From Cenococcum geophilum 1.58 (lineage: Eukaryota; Ascomycota; Dothideomycetes; Gloniales; Gloniaceae), in contig KV748213.1 in NCBI GenBank assembly GCA_001692895.1, positions 248,001 through 312,000 on the forward strand: 64,000 nt of DNA, given 5' to 3'. A program made the position numbers and the translations under genes. Shown here in pieces: positions 11,020 through 26,216 of the stretch. Under the pieces are notes generated by a model. That model saw only the letters and a program-made list of their open reading frames with translations, searched no databases and had not been told where the DNA came from. The stretch's first letter is position 1. Each line of letters begins with the position of its first letter.

Positions 11020-14000
11020 TCACGCCGCCCCAAACCCCTTGGAATTCTGCAGCGCAAGCCGCAGCTTCAGCTCCAGCTTCTCCCTATCCGCGTACTCCGG
11101 CAGCAGCAGCTTGCCGAAGCAAGTGGAGCTAGTCGGCAGCATCTCCGTATCGCCCGTGACGCGGACGATGCTGAACTGGATGCTACCGAAGCCGTTGACG
11201 GGGACGCGATCCGACGCCGTTACGAACTCGAGCAGCCGCCGCTTCGCTTCGGCGTCGAACGTCGCGACCAGCGCCCAGAAGTCCACGATCAGCGGGTGCG
11301 TTGCCGAGTAACCTTCTTCGTACCGTGTCGCGCGCTGTAGGCCCGCTATCTCGATTTCTTGGTGGCCTTCGATCAGCATTTGCAGGGCTTCTGGCGAGAA
11401 GATCTGCAGGGCCGCGCGGTCGATGCAGGTGAAGAAGCCCTTTGTGAAGGTTTCGAATTGCGGGCGGATGCTCTTGTCTGTCAGCCAGAAGATGTAGTCG
11501 TCGATGTACCGGTCCCGGTTTTCGTTCGTGACGAGACTCGCTTCTTTGGACTTTGTGAAGGAAACGCGACTCCCGTTGTTTTCCCATGCTGTCTCCTGAT
11601 CTTCCGGGGTTTGGTGAGATTGCATCCAGTTGAGTATGGCATCGCTGTTGTTATTGTTCCAGTGTAGCGGGTGCACGTTGCGCCGCTCGGGGCGCTCCCA
11701 GGCTACGCTGCCGAGTTCGGGCAGCGGCACGTTCTCGGGCCAGACAGAAGGGTCTGCGTATAGAGAGGGTAGGTTTTTCCAGACCTTGTCCTTGTCGACC
11801 AGATCAGCGGGCCACAGCTCTTCACGATCGAAGGCTTCCATGTCGACGTGAACGACCTGGCCAAGTGCCTCGAAACTAAATGAGTAGGTGCGGGTGAAGA
11901 CATCGCCAACGTCGCCGTCAGACCAGGATCGGAGCTGCTCGAATGCTTTGGCTAAGCTGGGCCAGCCATCACGAATATGGTCGATCGAGGTTACTGGTTT
12001 GTTGAGTAGACGGCGGTAGAAAGCCTTAGGGAATGTAATTGGCAGCGTAACGCCATTGTAGATTGCTAGGGAGAAGAGTAGACCGATGAGTTCGAATCGA
12101 TAAATGGGCTCAAGAGATGCTGGTTGAAACCAAGTCATTCGGGTTTCCGGATCGATGTTGAACATGCCTGCAACAATCAGCACGTGCAGAAATGATCCCT
12201 GTAAAGTGGTAAAGCTTACCGTTATCCGGATTGAAAACCTCGCTCAGAATGACCCGGAAGAACTCAAGAGAAACACCTCCTTGGTCGACTCCAACTTCAC
12301 CCTCGTTGGCACCCATCTTAACCTTCAGCGGTTTCAAGAACTGTCTCTTCTCCAACCCCCAAAGTTGGTCAAAGGCGTCCTGCAAAGGATTCGTCCTGCT
12401 GACATCCAATACGAGATACTGTGCTAGAGGAATCTTCATACGTTGGTTGATGACCCACCAGTACTTATCGTCCAGAAATGGGTTTAGCTGCCTTCGAAAA
12501 TGGCTAGTACGCTCCGCAACCTCGTACTGTTTGTACATGTTCGCATAGTTGACTGTCCGGAAGTATGATACCAAATGGCGCGGGAAAAATAGGAATGGGT
12601 AAGAGAGCAAATGGAGGGTGTTGGGGTTGGTTGACCGATTAAGGAACTGCGTTGGTGTCTCGACTTGGTCTATGCGCTCATTCAAGTATGGAATGTAAAA
12701 CATATGTGGGTACAAGCTCAAGCTCTCGTGGCGTTCATCTATCTTTATCAATATCGAAGTCTCCAAAAGGGTATTATATAAGAACTTACAGAGGTCGGCC
12801 ATTATCTCAATGGCACCCCCGACCGCGCTCCACCGATGAACTTCGGCTTTACCATCCCACCCCATTATTATTATTGTCCTCAGCCATTCTAAGAAGATAG
12901 AGGTCACAGTCCAACCCGGATCTTCATCTGTCTTTAGATCTCTTCGACTCGCGAGTGCCTGACCTTCAACGATAGTAAGGTGTTTGATGAGTAGATCTGT
13001 CAAGTGAAAGCGCGATTCCTGATAATCCTGCTGTTGCTCGGTTGCTCGATCAGATAATGTTTTCAGGATCTCTGAGAAGCATCTTCGAGCGGCAATTCCA
13101 CGCACCAACCGATCAGATAATCGTAACGCCGGCTCATACTCCAATTCATCAGTGATACCGATCCAAGGATCCAGATATGCATTGTGTTGTGTCTCGGTGG
13201 GGCACTGGGGGAGTATCACACCCCAAGATCTGAGCTTTCTAATCTGTGACCAAGCATGTGGCCAGCCATTGGGAACCGAGGATGTCAGTGCATGAATACA
13301 TATCATAATTATATGAACAGCGTCGAGATCGCTCAAGTACATGCTTTGGTTACTGTCGTCAGACGGAGACAACGGCGGATTCGCGAACATATTCGAGTCG
13401 GTTGATTTCAGTGACGCCCGGAGCCTTGGGCTCTTCTGAGCAACGAGCTCCGGTGGCGGGGTGAATAATGCTTTCGTGGCTGTCCAGAGGCTATCAAAGA
13501 CGAGTGACCCATTCCGCTTGTTCCAGGCTTGAAAGGCGTGGCTCAGCCGGCCGGGATTCATGTGCGGTAACGGGGAATGCCCCCCCTCTTTCCAAGGCTC
13601 CTCGCGGAATGATCTTAAGAGCGTGTCCGGATCGCTCAGTGTGTAATACAAGGATCTATTGACAAAAGGCATAGTTCGACGAAGCCTTGTTCGCTTGTCA
13701 TAGTCAACGACAAAAGACAGACCGGGTATATCGCCATATCTGCTGTGTTGGTGATAGGCATAATTTGCCAGATCGTCCATGATGTCGCAAGAAAGATGCG
13801 AGGTAACTGGCAATATCATTTCACTGGGACTTTTTGAGCTTGGCCTCGAAACATCGTTTGCCCCTGAGACCGCATAGGTTTGATCTGATTTGGATTCAGC
13901 TTTACTTCCCTTTAGCGGTAAACTTGGTGGACGGCGTTTGTTGGTCACCTCTGGTGGCGGAGTAGATTTAGTTTCCTCAGTCCCTTCAACTCCTTTGGAA

Positions 14001-15358
14001 TCACATGTCTTCAATTCGCTCTGTCCGTTGCTGAGATGCTGAGGCAATCGTTGCTTAATCTTACATAGCTGTACTTTTTGACCGTCCGCTAGATTCTCAG
14101 AGTGTACATCAGCAATGGACGGCTTTTGATGCTTTCTGGGGCTTGTTGTATAATGGCCTAATGACAGTGAATGGCATCGCTCGGTTTGAGCCGGCTTGCA
14201 AGAATGACGTCCATTGCCACCCGGGTGAACAGCGTGACCATTCCCAACAGGCTCTGACTCCAACGGAGGGGGGGAGGAATATGATCGATTTGCTGCGTCT
14301 GAGTTTGATGCTGAGAATTTGGGTCCCTGGCGGGGTTCTTTAATGCCGCTGGTCTGCGATTCTTCCTCCTTGAATCTATCCAAGGGTTCGTCGTGAGACC
14401 GTGAGAGCGCGTTGAAAACATCTAATGGACTGGGTAGGTGCTTTGAGTATGAATAAATCACGGAAACAGTATCGAAGACATTTTGTCCTAGGGACTTGTT
14501 GTCCTTTTTGGCTTGATGTTGGTTCCTGAGAGTGTTCCAGAATGTACTAGTGTTTTCACTAAGTCCTTCGACATAAGCCGAAGACCCTTGGTTTTCTACA
14601 TCCATGTTCCTGCGTTGGGGGCCATCAGGGTTTCTACTGCTGGTTACAAGGCTTGTCAAAGCTTGTTCAAGTGGCTTTTTGGGCCCAGTTGTAGGAGTCA
14701 TCTGGCTTCGGGTATAACCACGGGCCGGCTCTGGCTTCGGCTCATCCACATGCTTCCTCGGGACCTCTCCATCTCCTATCTCCAAGGCTGACGGGGATAT
14801 TTTAAGGTCGTGGGGACAGAGACCGGCGTAAGGATTGTTTTGGCTGGCTAGGAAATAGGCAAGGGTTCGGGCGGTAATCGGGGTGGGTGCACGGAAGGGC
14901 TTTGATGTGAGGCGCCTTTTACAGCTGAGGCAGGTAGGAGTGGTGCAGTATTGCTCTTTGCAGCCAAACTGAATCTGTGAAATATATCTGCGAATCGGTT
15001 CAGCATGTGCACAGTACCAAATGTGTTATTTTACACACCGTCGGACAAGATACTGGAAACGCAATTGTCTCTGTGTGTGAGCAGAATCCATAAGCCTATC
15101 GGGGCCATCCACCGATATGGTGTTTCGCATGAGACGATCGGGAGCTCTCCGAAAGCGGTCTTTTTCCAGTCCCCCTTTACTCGGATCGGGTGTCACGACA
15201 TTATGATCCTCGATTGGAGGACTCTGGGTCATCCGTAGCGGACCCGTCATATCATAGATGCCGTGTATGTCTGCGCAGGTAAGGCGAAGTGGGCGTGGAA
15301 GAGCTGAGGTGGAGGGCGAGCCTTCTAGAGCAGGCTGGTGGGAATTAATGGCTGACAA
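11020..15358 (-). CDS. HUL4: HECT-type E3 ubiquitin ligase, HUL4-like
   Basis: I read three exons, 15358-15039, 14987-12220 and 12167-11020. The introns are 51 bases (donor GTGTGT) and 52 bases (donor GTAAGC), and the exons join to 1411 residues. Exon 1 has the fungal HUL4-type N-terminus with LTCADIHGIYDMTG. The start of exon 2 has a Cys-rich, AZUL-like segment (GCKEQYC..PTCLSCKRRL) followed by ITARTLAYFLASQNNPYAGLC. The HECT domain fills the last third: the N-lobe contains GANEGEVGVDQGGVSLEFF and MFNIDPETRMTWF across intron 2, and the catalytic cysteine is in TSSTCFGKLLLPEY, 32 residues from the end (about residue 1379). It accepts ubiquitin from an E2 as a thioester and transfers it to substrates. 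The ATG at 14785 would delete the Cys-rich segment, so the upstream start is preferred. The gene is divergent from REI1 across 565 bases. Confidence 0.9.
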
Positions 15359-15923
15359 ACATCAGGCGAATTAGCGTGAAGGAAACACATGGTAAGGGCA
15401 GGCGAAGGATTGGGGTTAGAAGATACTGTCTTCACCCTTTGCCTTCCTCGGGGGGGCGAGGTGAAGCAGTGTAGCAGGAGCATTAGAAGGTGTATCTAGA
15501 TGGGGTGTAGAATTAGCTACATGTCTGGACTCGGAGACACTCGGTGGCCGCCGAGCCTTTAGAAGTGGTAGGCTAACGTCACCGACCCCACGACAAATTT
15601 CACACTCGTCGCCAACAGCGCATATTGAACCCAGCGGACATTGAACCTACGCCGCGCGCTGGTCATCTGTAATACTCTGCATCCACTGCCTGAATTTTCC
15701 CTCTCCAGCTTCCCAATCCCTCTTCCGGACCCTCTTCCGGATCCCTCTTCCCAGCCTTGACAAGCACATACATGTACCCTTTGGAGTGCATACGCCTTCT
15801 TCCACCACCATATTCCTCCCCTAAGGCTCCCTATCCTTTTCTCACACCACTTTCAACAAAGCCATTCTACTCGAAAACTCTCTTCGCTCCTCCATCTCCT
15901 CCATCATTGTCTTCTACGTCCCC
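15359..15923. promoter_or_regulatory. Shared upstream region of HUL4-like gene and REI1
   Basis: 565 bases separate two divergently oriented starts (15358 on minus, 15924 on plus). The REI1-proximal 200 bases are pyrimidine-rich (CTTCCGGACCC and CTCCATCTCC repeats), as usual for fungal promoters. No defined binding site is claimed. Confidence 0.5.
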
Positions 15924-17758
15924 ATGGCCGACACAACGGCGCAGCAGCAACAGCAGAGCGCGCAGTCCACCCACCCTTTTACCTGCAATACCTGCCAGGT
16001 AGCCTTCAGGTCAAGTGAACTGCAGAGGACTCATATGCAATCAGACTGGCAGTAAGTAACCTGGGATATTGTCTCATGCCGTGAAATCAAACTAACCACT
16101 CGCTCTTTCCTTTCAGTCGATATAATCTCAAGCGTCGAGTAGCCTCTCTCCCTCCTCTGTCTTCGGAGATCTTTGCAGAGAAGGTGTTGGCCACCAAGGC
16201 ATCGGCCGCCGCAACTGCCGCACGAGCATCGTTCGAGAAACCGTGCACCGTGTGTCAGAAAACGTACTACAGCGAAAACGCTTATAACAACCATCTTAAC
16301 AGCCAGAAGCACAAGGCGAATGTCACGAGGGCACAGAAGGCCGCATCGTCAACAATCCGCGATGATGAAACAGCCTCCATGCTGAGCTCCGCATTCTCCA
16401 TGGGTGAGCCGGTCGTGGAGTCGGAGTCGAAAGACGTGGTCGATGTGGACGACGCAGAGGCCGAATTTTCGCAGGTCGTGAACGACATCAAAAATACCTC
16501 ATTGGACGAGAAGGAGCCCGTTTCGCGTCGTCCCACGAGACCACATCACTCGTCAGCGGAGGACCGACCAGAACACCCGTTATCAACTACCACTACAGCG
16601 ACGACCACCATGGAAGACGACGACACTGCCTCGACGGCCTCTACCTCCAAGTATAGCGCTAACCCCATGTTAAACTGCCTCTTCTGCAACTTTGCTTCTC
16701 CAACCTTCCCGCTAAATGTTCAGCACATGGGCCGCTTCCACGGCATGTTCGTCCCAGAGAAGGATTATCTCGTCGACGCTGAAGGTCTCATCACCTACTT
16801 GTGGAACAAAATCAACGACTTGCACGAGTGCCTCTATTGCGGCAAAGTGGTCCACACCACCTCCGGCATCCAAACCCACATGCGCGACCGCGGACACTGC
16901 ATGATTGCCTTCGAAAGCGAAGAGGAGCTGATCGAAATCGGCCAATTCTACGACTTCACCAGCACCTACTCCGACGCCGGGGGGGGGGAAGACGACTCCA
17001 ACAGCACCGACTCGACGACCAACGAAACCGGCGGAATCAAGCTCGGCGCCGCCCGCCAAACCACCACCACCACCATCTCCGGCGACGCGTCCGCCCCCGC
17101 CGCCGACGACGATGGCTGGGAAACCGACAGCACGCTCTCGGACGTCCCGACGGACGAGATCACCGCGATCCCGCTGGGCGACCGCTCGCACCGGTACGCG
17201 CTGCTGGCGCGCTCGCGGCACCACTCGCACGGCGACCCGCGCCCGCACCGCAGCGCCGACGGCTGGCACTCGCACGCGCACGCCACCCCCGTCGCCGTCT
17301 ACCACGACGAGTTCGAGCTGCACCTCCCCTCCGGCCGCACCGCCGGCCACCGCTCCCTCAACCGCTACTACCGCCAGAACCTGCGCAACTACCCGGGCGT
17401 CGCCGAGCGCATGGAGCTACGGCAGCAGCAGCGGCGCGCCATCGCGTCCGGCAGCGAGTCGTCGCTGGATAGGGATGCCCACGCCGGTGGGGATATGGGC
17501 GGGAGGGGCCGCCAGCTCGTCACGCGTGCGAATGGCGGCTTGGGCATGGTGGGCGTGAGCGAGGCGAAGAAGGCGGAGATCCGCGTGGTCGAGAAGCGCG
17601 AGCGGCGGCGGGAGCAGCGCGAGAGGAATAGGTACCAGGCCGGGAACGAGAAGAGGGGGAATTTCCAGAAACACTTCCGGGTGAGTTGGGCGTCTCTGTT
17701 TGTATCGCTGGGAATGATTGTTGACTGGTTTAACTTGCAGGACCCGCTTCTTCAGTGA
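15924..17758 (+). CDS. REI1: REI1-type 60S ribosome maturation zinc-finger protein, exon 1 frameshifted
   Basis: The exons are 15924-16052, 16117-17680 and 17741-17758. The first C2H2 finger starts FTCNTCQVAFRSSE and continues LQRTHMQSDWHRYNLKRRV across intron 1. The second is CTVCQKTYYSENAYNNHL...H; a third and fourth follow (LNCLFCNF...H, HECLYCGKVVHT...H). The C-terminus is basic and Arg/Gln-rich, ending QKHFRDPLLQ as in fungal REI1. The protein acts in the cytoplasm on pre-60S particles, helping to release Arx1 and probing the exit tunnel. One anomaly: exon 1 contains one base too many near 16020 (GAACCTG where the conserved frame needs GAACTG), which breaks the first finger. This is probably a sequencing error, but a real lesion is possible. 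The last intron (17681-17740) is 60 bases without a stop, so the frame stays open if it is retained. Confidence 0.88.
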
Positions 17759-18339
17759 TCGATTTGCTCGTGGCTTTCGTCGACCTCCTGCTTCTGCGGC
17801 AGTGTCCTGTCGCTACTGCGTGGATTTGGATGGCAAGCAGGGCTTGTCGTCTGCCCTGACCACAGCTGTTTCTTCATGCTGATTGATGGATTTATGCATT
17901 TTCTTCTTTACGAACCTTATGGCGCTTGCATGATAGATCAGCCAGGGGTAGGTTGCATGATTAACGAATCGTAATGAATGAGCCAATATGTTCGGATCCC
18001 TATAGCAAGCACTAGGTATGGCTTGGGCAAAAGCATTCAAATCAGAGGCGGGAGCAGAGAAGACTGGAAGCAAAAATTGAGGGGATGCATCTGCCCGTCT
18101 CGTCCGCGTCACGTGTAACCCGTGATATACTACTCTGCGCCATCATCCTCGTTCAACCGATCGTAAAAGCATAAAAAATCTATCCGCACCCCTCTCAAAG
18201 CCTTCCAGGGCACTTTTTGGTAGACCCTCGCTTACCAGCCCTATCTCGATCCCCCTTACGCCATGCACTCCATCCTCCCATCCACCCCACATCTCTCTCT
18301 CTCCGCCACTCCTATCCCTCTCTCCCCGCCACCCCCGAC
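17759..18339. other. Intergenic between convergent genes
   Basis: This 3' flank is shared by REI1 and the mutarotase gene. I see nothing beyond ordinary sequence and a CT-rich run near 18290-18330. The open frames here (17813-18112 minus and the plus-strand frames from 18217) are shadows. Confidence 0.5.
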
Positions 18340-20341
<2,002 letters not shown>

Positions 20342-23300
20342 TCACTCCACCCCTCTCCCCCTCCTCCCCGCCGCATGCACCTCCGTTCGCAGCTCAAACA
20401 GCACGTCATCGAACTGCCGCTCCTCCTGACTCCCCAGCACCATCTGCGAGCAATCCGACAAGATCTTCTTCAGCCGTCCAAGAATGCTCCTTGGAGTCAA
20501 CATAACCCTGCCCAATGAGCTCGTCGGCGTCGCCCCAGCAGCAGCAGCAGCAGGAGAAGAAGCGGGCCTGCTCGGCGTCCTAACCTCTTGCACGCCCTCG
20601 TCCGCAGTTTCAAGCGGAGTCGTCGCATCACGCCGTGGCTGAGCAACCGTCGCGTCCGCTCGCTCCTCCTCGTTATCGGCAGCCTCGCCATCACCAGCTT
20701 CGCCTGGAACGCCTGCTCTATCCACGCCCAACCTGCCCACAGCACGGCCGCCGATCTCGACATGGCTAACCCTCCTCACCTGCGCCGCCAACGACGCCAA
20801 CGACAGCACGGACCCGCTCTCCGACGGCGCGCTGGACGGTCCTCTACTCACATCTTGACTCGCGCGCGTGCGCATCCGTTTCGGCGCGGGCGTGTCTTCC
20901 ACAACCAAGGCATCTGTATCCGAATCAAGCCTGTCGAGCTCGGGCGCTGAGAGGCGAGTGCGACGCTTCAGAGACGCAGCCGGTTTCTGTGCGGACTGGC
21001 TCTCAGAAACCACCTTGCGGGGGCGGCCGGGCTTCCGCTTGGTGGACGAGACGGCGGGCGTTGGTGGCGCCAACATGCTATGCGATGCTGGCATTTCGGA
21101 TTCGGCGACTGGAGCGGGTGGAGGGGTTGGTTCGTCGACGATGTCGGGCTGGGGAGAAGGCGAGCGGGATGCCGGGGGCGGGCTGACTGTTACCATGATG
21201 CAGTCTAGAGGAACGTTGCTCTTTGCCTCAGTTGCAGCCGTGGACGGCGTGGACGCTGCTTCCGGCGTGGTTTGTGACGCTCTCTTGGCTCGTTTCGCGT
21301 TGCTTATCAGTTTGACTGGCGGTTCTTTACGCTTCAGCGTAGCTCTGGCCATGGTATTGCTGGAAGATGCGGGTTTCCGAGGGGATTTTCGAACCGCTTC
21401 TGGGACTGACGCGCAGTTCTCCAACGCTGCCAGTTCGTTTTCTGATACTGAGAAAGAATCCCCCACACGACTCACGTCGGAAATAGACTGCTCGGTGTCA
21501 TCCTGAGTAAATGCCTCAAGTTGGCTTAGTAGGATGGGCGTCTGTTGTTGAGCTTGCGTCTCCGCGATCTCTGAAGAGTCGTCAGGGTAGCGGGCGTCAG
21601 AAGTAACGGAGCACTCTGGTTCTTGAACAGGCGGACTTTGTACCGTTTTCTTCGCATTATGCTGCAGGACTGAGGGGGCATCAACGAACACTTCCGTGCT
21701 ATCTGCCGTGCCAGAAGAAAGTTTATCGGAAAGACAGTCTGAGAAGACGTCACCGACGTTTTGTTGAGATGCGGTCTGCCCATGTAGTAGAGACTGGTCC
21801 TCTTCATCACCTCCAACTTCTGGCCTCCTAAGATGCGCATCAATTTCGGCAGCAATCTGAGCACTCAATTCAAGGTCAGCCGTTGAACTTGGAAGCTCTG
21901 ACCAAGGCTCATCATCTATGAGCAAATCTTGTTCCCCATTAGGCACTGCAGCAAGGTTCATGTCTTCTGACGAATCTTTGCACACGTCTTCCTGATTGTC
22001 AATGGTTTCCTCGTGATCAGTAGTATCGGCACTATCTTGATGTGGCTCGTCGGCTTTACCAACCTGGGAATGTTCAAAGCTATTCGGGGCAGTATCCTCA
22101 TCGTGTACACGCACGTCAGCATCGAGAACAGTAGAATTGGCATTGTCGTGGGCTTCTTCTCCTAGATCCGGAGGTGACGAAGGAATATTGGTCGATTGGA
22201 CTTCTAAATGAATGGGTCGCGTAGCGTTCGGTGCTACTGAGGTTCTACCACTACTCAACATATGCTGGCTTCGCGTTCTAGCCCGAGGTGTAGGTGAAGA
22301 TCCAAGATAATAATCCATTGGCCCAAGAGATGGAAGAGCGGCTAAAGGTGTTCTTGAGCCCTCATCCAATGGCTCATCAGCATTGCTAGCGTCAGATGTT
22401 AGGTTCAGTTGGGGCATGTCTGAGGTTCGCATTGCAGGCTGTGTGACTGGGCTAGATCGAATATCTGGAAACATGGCAGCGGCTGTAGCTTGCTGTTTTT
22501 CGAACACCTCCTTTTGTCTGTCTGTCAACACTTGAGATTCCTGGTTAACAGAGCTGAGTGGGGACGATTCAATAGCTTCAAAATGAATTTGTGAATTATC
22601 GTGTCGTAATCGAGTCTTTGAGATCTGCCTTAGGGGAGTTCTACTGCTCCTTCTTAGTACTGTAGACTTGGCAAGAGATGAATGCAGAGGAGTAGCTCTG
22701 AGAGTGGGTAAAGGCGAGGCGGCCACGCCAGAGATTGTAGCTTGCTTCGGAGTAGGTTCGTCGTTGTCTTCAGAATCGTAGAATGTGGTTACAATGTCCT
22801 GATTGAACGTTAGTTTCGGGGGTAAGACATCAATCTAGAAGATATTTACCCGATCACCGTCACCCTCAGGAAATGCCGGTAGGTGCAAGTCAGCCAGTGG
22901 GCGTAGCTGTTGCAGGGCAAGTTTGACCTTCGACGGATATTCTAAAGTGTCCTCTACTCCAAATGTGCAGTTCCAAGTCTCGATGGAGATATTGACTATC
23001 GCACGACGGCGGCTGGAAAACCCGGCTGCAATCATGGCTTCCAGAGCAACGAGCAGAGAGCTGTCTTTTCGGGGAAGCCGCTCAATAGCTGTGTTGATAG
23101 TTTGCCATAGTGCTAAAATCTGAAGAGTGTTAACCTCATCTTGAAAAATGGAGAGAGTTCGTGCATACCTCATGATATATGTCCAGCGTACGTTTTTCTT
23201 TCGCCTGAAGCTTGCGCTCCGAGTCTTCAATCCAAAAAGCAATGCCATTCTGTATCTTCCGAAAGTATAATCCCAAAAGGGATATCGGGCAGTTTTGAAT

Positions 23301-26216
23301 TGATCGAGCTAATGAAGAGATGAATTCCTTAAGATTAAGGCTTTCAATGAAGTTCAGATTCTCGTAAGAAGACGTTGAAAGAGCAACAACAGCTTTGTAC
23401 ATATGATTGTAAGGGTCAAAATCGTGGACTCGTGGGGGGACGGGAGATGCGCTCCACAGCGCTTTCCTTCCTTGTTCGAGCTGGCGACGGTTGATAGTTT
23501 GTGGCAAATTGTTGAGTAGGACAGCAGTATAAATTAGTGCGGTATTGGCGTCCTGCTCCGAAGCCTGTGCGCGAATTGCTTCAGAGAGCGGTTCTATGAT
23601 GGCGAGTATGACTCCTCCATCCCCAGCTTCCTGTTGCACTTTTGCCATGAAGGTGGCTAATAAGTCTTTGGTTACAGTCAAGCTTCGTGGGCTCGAATAG
23701 CGAAGACCGTGTCCGAGAATCTTGACTATCTCTCCACATTCTTCGCCGAACTGACGTGATTGATGCTCTACTGTGTGTCCAGCGACTTGGTTAAGTGTCG
23801 CCTCGGCGAGTTGTGCAGCACTCTCCCAAACTTTCGATGCCAAACCGGCGTTGGGCGTTATTCTTGCAATATCTGAGCAGTCTTTGAGGAGCTCCAACTT
23901 CAGCAAAGTAGTATTTCTTGATTCCCAACAAGGTCCGACCATGGTTTTAACCAAAGCAAGACGATTTGAGTCAGGCAGTTTGCCCTCGGATTGATTTGAG
24001 AGTAAATCCACCAGGTCCAAAGCAGGAGATTGCAGGCCTCCGGTATTCCTAGATCGGTGTGAAGGAGTAGGCGCAACTTCGAAATCATCTGCTTCGCTAT
24101 TCCTTGTCAGGAATTTCTCGGCGAAATTGAATGCGCCCAATTTCTGCATTGCTGTCTCAACCAAGAAACCAAACTTCTCCGCCCATTCATCTTCCTGTCG
24201 TTCTTCCGTGGCAGGTGACGATGTGTGGTTGGACCAAACCTTATGGAGGAAATTTACAATGTGTGCAATTGCGTCCTTTAGTTCCATCGATGCCTTAACT
24301 TCTTTGCTGCCGGCTTCTGCTAGAGAATTCATTAAGCAAGACCACATCGTCTTGATTGCATCCTCTCCTGAAGGACGAGAAGACCATGATGCGGCACCTA
24401 GACAGATATCAACAATTCCCAGGATTAGGGCAATATGCTTTCGCATCCACTTGGGATCAAGCCTGGGCAACTCTTCGAGTCTGATGGGTTGCGATTGAAG
24501 AGCTCTCTGCTCGTTCCATATCCTTGGAGGGTTGGATCCAAACAAAGCTGACAAGACTCGGCAGGCTGCATTCGCATTCCTCGTAGAGGAGGAAATCAGG
24601 CTAGACCAGATCGTATATACAAATTCATTCCAGTAACGCCGAAGCTCTTCTTCGGATGCAGAAGGACGGAGAGAGTAGTAAAGAAGAGTATAATAGCTGG
24701 CAGTGGCGATCTGGCTCTCTTGAGTAGAACACCTACTCCTAAGCTCCAACTGACCTTGAGGTATGTTCCGTAGAAGATTTGCCATAGCAGGCGTAGTCGA
24801 ACGATCCGGATTGACTACAAACACGAGAGAGTTGAAAGCGATGTTAGCATGGTATTTAACCTGCGAATTCGAGTTGAGGAATCTTTCGAAGATGGTGAGC
24901 CACGACCGAAGAGGTCGCCAGCGCTCCCGATCTGAGTTACGCAGCGCCGGTCGAAGAAACAGAGTAACCGCTCCCCAAATCTGCGGACTTGGAGATGCTT
25001 CTCCTTTCTTTTCGAGCATTTTCATGAGACGATCCACAAGGTAGCTTGCCATACATCCACCAGCAACGATAGGAATATTCAGAAAATCCAATACCGCTTT
25101 TGATGCTTGGCTGTTCGTTCCAAACTCCATACCGGCTAATCTTGCAACATCAATGCCATGCTGTCTCGTGTCTTTCTGGCTGCTTAGCATTGCGTGAAAT
25201 ACATGTTCAAACCATTGACGGATTTTCGCTATCATCACATTAGGGGCCTGCCCGATGAGCTTTCGGTAAACAAGTAGTCTGTAGGCATAGACGCCGTTGC
25301 CCTTAACACGATCGGCTATGTCATGGACGGCGTCTACAATTCTTTCTGCACGTGCAGCAGTCATTATTTTCGTACTGAAATTCTGTTGCGTGAGAACACA
25401 CAGGTGAGTGTTGATGACAGATTTCGGCGCTTTCGAGTCTTCTGCAATCTCAGTCGACCGGTCAATTACGAATGAGCAAAAGTCTGAATCCATCACTTCT
25501 ATGACGCTGGGGATTCGTACTAAAGCCATTAAGAGCTTGAGGGCTTGAGTGATAAGGACAGAGTCGAGGGCGTTTGAACCATTGAGTGCCGTCATGTCTC
25601 GTCGGATGAACTGTGAAAGCAGTCCGGCTTTCGAGACTAGAGCCTTGGTATCTGGAATGTTGTCATACGCCTTTAACGTACCCATCAAACAAATATATGC
25701 ATCCAATCGCGCCTGCCTCGCCTCTTTGGCAAGTTGCTGAGTGACAGACTCGAGCATCTCTGCAAAAGTCTCGAAGCTGTGTGCCGATATTGGGCCTAAG
25801 TGAATGGATTCGGTCGCCGCAATCTGGTTGAAGCTTGTCGATGGGTCGTATGCTTTGAGGATTGATTTTAATGCTACCGGAATTCGTGTTTGAGGGAGTG
25901 GTCTCAACGTGGACCTGGGAGTCCAATGGCCGAAATCTTTCGAGTCGTGATTATCAGCACATGGCGAGAAGTCGAAATCAACGCGCTTTCTCCTTTTTCT
26001 AGAGTCCTTGATAGGCTGTTCTGCTGAAGAGGACGGTGACTGTTGGGGAGGAGTGTTGACAAAGAGTTTTCGCTCTACCGGCTTTTTCGGCACCTGAGAC
26101 GTGACAAAGGACTCGTCGAGGAAATCGAGGGCATCAGCAATGTCTCGATTGACATCGCGCGGAGGAGTAGGCGGACGAGCAGCGAAAGTTTTGAGCAACG
26201 TAGAAGAGAACACCAT
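20342..26216 (-). CDS. RIF1: RIF1 homologue (replication timing / telomere regulator)
   Basis: The exons are 26216-23169, 23119-22850 and 22798-20342, separated by 49- and 51-base introns, and join to 1924 residues. The N-terminus holds both protein phosphatase 1 docking motifs expected of Rif1: an RVxF motif KRVDF at residues 77-81 and a SILK motif at 118-121. Residues about 130-1000 are helical HEAT-like repeat sequence (for example TFAEMLESVTQQLAKEARQA and DALNGSNALDSVLITQALKL-like stretches), matching the Rif1 N-terminal domain. The last 800 residues are disordered, Ser/Glu/Pro-rich, with a KRKPGRPRK AT-hook-like patch and a short conserved-looking end (GRLKKILSDCSQMVLGSQEE). Rif1 brings PP1 to origins and telomeres to counter DDK phosphorylation. 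The gene is divergent from RIC8. Confidence 0.85.

Noticed and set aside
17112-17558. Arg/Thr/Ala-rich frames on both strands over REI1
   Set aside because: They are phase-shifted shadows of the GC-rich REI1 exon.
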